NCBI GenBank assembly: GCA_964399475.1
Contig: CAYNRB010000128.1
Location: 1-9,325 of the forward strand
Reading direction: 5' to 3'
Length of the DNA: 9,325 nucleotides
Origin: QPIN01 sp964399475
GTDB lineage: Bacteria; Pseudomonadota; Gammaproteobacteria; Methylococcales; Methylomonadaceae
Positions within the stretch are counted from its first letter, which is position 1, and every line of letters begins with the position of its first letter. Position numbers and translations under genes: made by a program. The notes under the pieces were generated by a model. It saw only the letters and a program-made list of their open reading frames with translations, searched no databases and was not told the DNA's origin. Positions 6,837-9,325 of this stretch are shown here, one piece after another.

Positions 6837-8528
6837 TTATAGTTCGTCTGGAAAATATTTGATGACGCATTTCATTGGATTAGGTGCGGCTTGTCCTAAT
6901 CCACAAATGGAGGCATCTACCATCACTGAAGAAAGTTCTTCCAGCAACTCAATATCCCATTTATCTTTCTGCATTAATGTGCTGGCTTTCGCTGTACCTA
7001 CTCTGCAGGGAGTACATTGACCGCAGGATTCTTCTTCAAAGAATTTCATGGTATTGATAGCCAGTTTTTTTGCACTGTCCTGTTTAGAAAAAACAATCAC
7101 TGCAGCTGAGCCGATAAAGCAACCATATTGATTTAAGGTATCAAAATCCATAGGGATATCAGCCATTGATTCGGGTAGCATACCTCCCGAAGCTCCTCCA
7201 GGAAAATAACCGTAGAACTCATGTCCTTGTTGCATACCCTCGCAATATTCATCAATCAATTCGCGCATGGTAATTCCGGCAGGAGCCAAATGAACGCCTG
7301 GTTTATTTACGCGGCCTGAAATAGAAAATGAACGCAATCCTTTTCGATCATGACGACCATGGGAGGAAAACCATTCCGGTCCTTTTTCAAGAATATCCCT
7401 CACCCAATAAACTGATTCCATATTATGTTCTAATGTAGGTCTGCCAAATAAGCCTACTTCAGCTAGAAAAGGTGGCCTTAATCGTGGCATGCCGCGCTTT
7501 CCTTCAATAGATTCCACCATGGCAGACTCTTCACCACAAATATAGGCTCCAGCTCCTCGGCGTAAATAAATAGGAGGGAGATTATATTGGCTAGAGGGTG
7601 GGTTGTTTTGTAAGTTAGCAATTTCTTTGCTCAGAATCTCGCGGCAACCTGCATATTCATCTCGTAAATAGATATAAATAGCTTCACAGCCAACAGTTAA
7701 TGCGGCAATAACCATGCCTTCCAGAAATCGATGGGGATCTAATTCTAGATAATGCCTATCTTTAAATGTGCCAGGCTCTCCTTCATCAATGTTAACTGCC
7801 ATTAATCTAGGTGCAGAAAAGCCATTGACAATGCGCCATTTTTTTCCAGCAGGAAAACCCGCACCACCCAAACCACGTAAACCTGAGTCTTCCATTTTTT
7901 TCATGATGGTTTCAGTATCAATATTACCTTCCAAGACTTGTTTTAAAGTTTGGTAACCACCCTCAGCATTATATTTTTCCATGCTGATATAGTTACTAAT
8001 AGGGGCTTTAATATCGTTGTTAGCCACTGCTTTATTGATAGTATCAGGCGTTGCATGATCAATGGGGTTTTGTCCAACTACCGCAACAGGCGCATGTTGA
8101 CAACGACCGATACAAGGTACTTTTTGAATTCTGGTTTTATCATCAAGACATTGTTCCAGAGCACTTAGAAGGTCGTTAGCACCTGCCATTTCACAGGATA
8201 ATGATTCACAAACCCGAACTGTTAATGGGGGAGGGGCTGTTTGACCTTCTTTGACTATATCAAAATGATGGTAGAAAGATGCCACTTCATAGGCTTCGGC
8301 GGTTGAAAGATTCATCTCATGCGCTAGGGCGACTAGATGTTTTGAAGAAATATGCTGGTAGAAATCCTGAATTTTATGTAGATGTTCGATTAATAAATCG
8401 CTTTGACGTGATTCATCACCTAATAGAGATTTTATTTCTTCCAGGGCAGTAAGATCAACTGCATGGCCTTTCGGTCCACTACGTTTTTTTCTAGTGATCT
8501 GATCAGGTGATATCTTTATGACGGACAC
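6837..8528 (-). CDS. fdhB: NAD-dependent formate dehydrogenase, fused NuoE-NuoF-like beta subunit
   Basis: This 563-residue subunit takes electrons from the alpha subunit and reduces NAD+ at an FMN site. Residues about 25-165 are NuoE-like (thioredoxin-fold [2Fe-2S], C107, C112, C139, C143). Residues about 180-563 are NuoF-like: the glycine-rich FMN loop GLRGLGGAGFPAGKKW (216-231), NIDEGEPGTFKDR (246-258), GAGAYICGEESAM (325-337), and a [4Fe-4S] site SCGQCTPCRVG (501-511; C502, C505, C508) completed by C542. In the Rhodobacter-type enzyme these are separate FdsG and FdsB proteins; the fusion matches the two-subunit Fdh1 of Methylorubrum-type methylotrophs, where the beta gene also comes first. 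Complex I itself is unlikely, because the next gene is a formate dehydrogenase alpha subunit and no nuo genes are present. The start is GTG, supported by GAGGA 7 bases upstream. It is the first gene of the operon and is cytoplasmic. Confidence 0.94.
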   Translation of the reverse strand: MSVIKISPDQITRKKRSGPKGHAVDLTALEEIKSLLGDESRQSDLLIEHLHKIQDFYQHISSKHLVALAHEMNLSTAEAYEVASFYHHFDIVKEGQTAPPPLTVRVCESLSCEMAGANDLLSALEQCLDDKTRIQKVPCIGRCQHAPVAVVGQNPIDHATPDTINKAVANNDIKAPISNYISMEKYNAEGGYQTLKQVLEGNIDTETIMKKMEDSGLRGLGGAGFPAGKKWRIVNGFSAPRLMAVNIDEGEPGTFKDRHYLELDPHRFLEGMVIAALTVGCEAIYIYLRDEYAGCREILSKEIANLQNNPPSSQYNLPPIYLRRGAGAYICGEESAMVESIEGKRGMPRLRPPFLAEVGLFGRPTLEHNMESVYWVRDILEKGPEWFSSHGRHDRKGLRSFSISGRVNKPGVHLAPAGITMRELIDEYCEGMQQGHEFYGYFPGGASGGMLPESMADIPMDFDTLNQYGCFIGSAAVIVFSKQDSAKKLAINTMKFFEEESCGQCTPCRVGTAKASTLMQKDKWDIELLEELSSVMVDASICGLGQAAPNPMKCVIKYFPDEL

Positions 8529-8535
8529 ACGAATT

Positions 8536-8540
8536 TCCTC
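8536..8540 (-). promoter_or_regulatory. Ribosome binding site deciding a GTG start
   Basis: On the minus strand CTGAGGAAATTCGT precedes the GTG at 8528-8526, placing GAGGA 7 bases before the start codon. It is the clearest ribosome site in the window. No in-frame ATG lies close by, so GTG is taken as the start of the beta subunit. Confidence 0.75.
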
Positions 8541-8618
8541 AGTTTTTTTAGTTAAGGTTAGAATTGATTGGGATATTTAGGGTGATTTTTTTGTGTTGAT
8601 TGTGACCTTGACTAAAAA

Positions 8619-8646
8619 GTTATAGCGTTTTCATTGTTTTTGTTAA
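8619..8646 (-). promoter_or_regulatory. Candidate sigma-70-type promoter of the formate dehydrogenase operon
   Basis: On the minus strand TTAACA (8646-8641, 5/6 match to TTGACA), a 16-base spacer and TATAAC (8624-8619, 5/6 match to TATAAT) form a reasonable housekeeping promoter. Transcription would begin near 8612 and leave a leader of roughly 80 bases before the GTG of the beta subunit. In such AT-rich DNA chance matches are common, so this is a prediction only. The dyad at 8717-8735 would sit roughly 115 bases upstream of the start point, a place for an activator. Confidence 0.4.
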
Positions 8647-8716
8647 GGTTTTCTAGCATAGAACAAAGAAAAGGTCTGTATATTTTATTGGGAATTTATA
8701 CCAGAATTAAAATTAT

Positions 8717-8735
8717 TTTATCAAGTCATGATAAA
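8717..8735. promoter_or_regulatory. Dyad TTTATCA-N5-TGATAAA upstream of the formate dehydrogenase promoter
   Basis: This perfect 7-base inverted repeat with a 5-base centre (AGTCA) is the size of a dimeric regulator site. It does not match FNR (TTGAT-N4-ATCAA) exactly, and I recognise no regulator for it. No regulator gene lies next to it in the window. It may be a chance palindrome in AT-rich DNA. Confidence 0.25.
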
Positions 8736-8981
8736 TTAACAACGTTATCTTTTTTATTGATATTATTAAGTTCTTATTTAATCGCAACATGCAATTATAC
8801 TATTTACTGAGTAAAATTGTTGGTTGTTGTGTTTCATCAATATTAAACCGCAAATCCATAAAGGCATATAAGTAATAAATGCGGCTTTTAAATTTAGATG
8901 AATAAGGCTAAGGGAGATGGAAAAAATATTCATCCAATCTTGCTGGTCTTTTTGTCCGTCTTCGATCGTGCAGCAACAGTT

Positions 8982-9048
8982 ATACTTCGCACGGTCACGG
9001 ATTTCTAGCGGTCGGTTTTTGCCGATAGACTGAGTTGCTGAAACAGTT
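8982..9048. repeat. 67-base insertion within copy B
   Basis: Compared with copy A, copy B has 67 extra bases between its left arm and centre. The extra DNA lies between direct repeats AACAGTT (8975-8981 and 9042-9048), with CAGCAAC (8971-8977) and GTTGCTG (9034-9040) inverted around it. It includes most of a TGACCGTGCGAAGTATA repeat on the minus strand and a small hairpin at 9013-9025. It could be a tiny mobile repeat with a 7-base target duplication, or divergence of the loop. Boundaries are uncertain. Confidence 0.5.
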
Positions 9049-9098
9049 GCGTAGCTTGCTATGCGCCTATTGCTACACGACCAAAGACAAACAAAATC

Positions 9099-9290
9099 GT
9101 ATCCACTATAAAACCCAGGGCAACCGTCACTGATATTGAATTAACGGGTAGCCTGGATGTAGCGCAGCGAAATCCGGGAAGGAATGATACGACTGCCCCC
9201 GGATTCCGCTACGCTCCATCCAGGCTACATTGATGACATGTCTGAGTGGCTGTCGGTCTTCCATGTCCCTCTGGGATTTATAGCGGATAC
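9099..9290. mobile_element. 192-base non-autonomous element with 22-base terminal inverted repeats
   Basis: The ends 9099-9120 (GTATCCACTATAAAACCC onward) and 9290-9269 (GTATCCGCTATAAATCCC onward, minus strand) are inverted repeats identical at 19 of 22 positions. The flanks read CAAAATC (9092-9098) and CAAAAATC (9291-9298), while the uninterrupted copy A reads CAAAAATC at the same place (3112-3119). This is what a transposition event with a 7-8 base target duplication leaves. There is no transposase, so a MITE mobilised in trans is the best reading. It contains a REP-like palindrome at 9148-9228. Confidence 0.7.
9148..9228. repeat. REP-like palindrome with 31-base arms
   Basis: Arms 9148-9178 (GTAGCCTGGATGTAGCGCAG onward) and 9198-9228 (ending CTCCATCCAGGCTAC) are complementary at 28 of 31 positions around a 19-base loop. 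The GTAGCCTGGAT...AATCCGGG type of arm is, from memory, a dispersed palindrome in many proteobacterial genomes. It is much richer in G and C than its surroundings and sits wholly inside the 192-base element. It would form a stable stem-loop if transcribed. Confidence 0.75.
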
Positions 9291-9325
9291 CAAAAATCCT
9301 ACTCAATAATGGATGATTATTTATT

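Larger units (their letters stand above)
8529..8930. other. Non-coding upstream region of the formate dehydrogenase operon
   Basis: About 400 bases, very AT-rich, contain no convincing gene. The part next to the beta-subunit start holds its ribosome site and a promoter candidate, and a dyad TTTATCA-N5-TGATAAA lies at 8717-8735. A 28-codon frame at 8789-8875 has no ribosome site or recognisable product and is not called. The rest, up to the repeat cluster that begins near 8931, shows nothing I can interpret. Confidence 0.6.
8931..9325 (+). repeat. MITE-like palindromic element, copy B, interrupted by two insertions
   Basis: The element is the same family as copies A and C, in the orientation of copy A, but split into three parts. 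Bases 8934-8974 match the left arm (8934-8962 against copy C, 27 of 29). Bases 9049-9098 match copy A's centre and right arm (44 of 45 over 9052-9096). Bases 9291-9325 match copy A 3112-3146 in 31 of 35 positions. Removing the inserts at 8982-9048 and about 9092-9290 leaves roughly 130 bases, close to the size of copy A. The right end may continue past the window. Confidence 0.75.

Noticed and set aside
6837..8528. Complex I NuoE/NuoF genes
   Set aside because: The two domains are fused, the next gene is a formate dehydrogenase alpha subunit with PLRGQNNVQG and a Cys-His active site, and no other nuo genes are present.
8789..8875. 28-codon open frame (begins MQLYYLLSK) on the plus strand upstream of the fdh operon
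   Set aside because: It has no ribosome site and no recognisable motif, and it lies in AT-rich DNA where short frames arise by chance.
8848..8889. Possible plus-strand terminator: CCGCA and TGCGG arms followed by CTTTTAAATTT
   Set aside because: The stem is only 5 pairs plus a bulge, the loop is about 27 bases, and no plus-strand gene lies upstream to terminate.
3007..9325. CRISPR array
   Set aside because: The repeats are palindromic, few, about 130-150 bases long and irregularly spaced in opposite orientations; there are no uniform spacers or cas genes.

Overview
The window is AT-rich bacterial chromosome carrying five complete protein genes. They fall into three functional blocks, separated by intergenic DNA that is unusually rich in short palindromic repeats. 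The protein styles suggest a gammaproteobacterium: a NAD-linked formate dehydrogenase with a fused NuoE-NuoF beta subunit, a response regulator ending in an RsbW-like ATPase domain, and REP/MITE-like repeats. The formate dehydrogenase is of the type known from methylotrophs, so a methane- or methanol-oxidising relative is plausible. That placement is inference; no marker gene in the window settles it.

Left block (about 62-2822, minus strand): a receiver-ATPase response regulator is followed 103 bases downstream by a soluble histidine kinase with two PAS domains. They look like one signalling unit in which the kinase phosphorylates the regulator, and the regulator's ATPase domain acts on an unknown downstream partner, possibly an anti-anti-sigma-type protein. 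No such partner is in the window.

Middle (3194-3724, plus strand): a stand-alone peptide deformylase, bracketed by two oppositely oriented copies of one palindromic MITE-like element (3007-3147 and 3762-3912).

Right block (4033-8528, minus strand): a two-gene formate dehydrogenase operon. The beta subunit comes first, with a GTG start and a good ribosome site, and the alpha subunit follows 29 bases later. Together they would oxidise formate to CO2 and reduce NAD+. A reasonable sigma-70-like promoter lies about 90 bases upstream of the beta subunit. A compound stem-loop region lies just past the alpha stop codon.

Far right (8931-9325): a third copy of the MITE-like family, interrupted by a 67-base insertion and by a 192-base element that has 22-base terminal inverted repeats, a probable target duplication, and its own 81-base REP-like palindrome. 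This nested repeat is the most unusual structure here. An 8-mer, GAAGTATA, also recurs five times and I found it only between genes. I saw no CRISPR array, tRNA, rRNA, transposase gene, phage gene or defence system.
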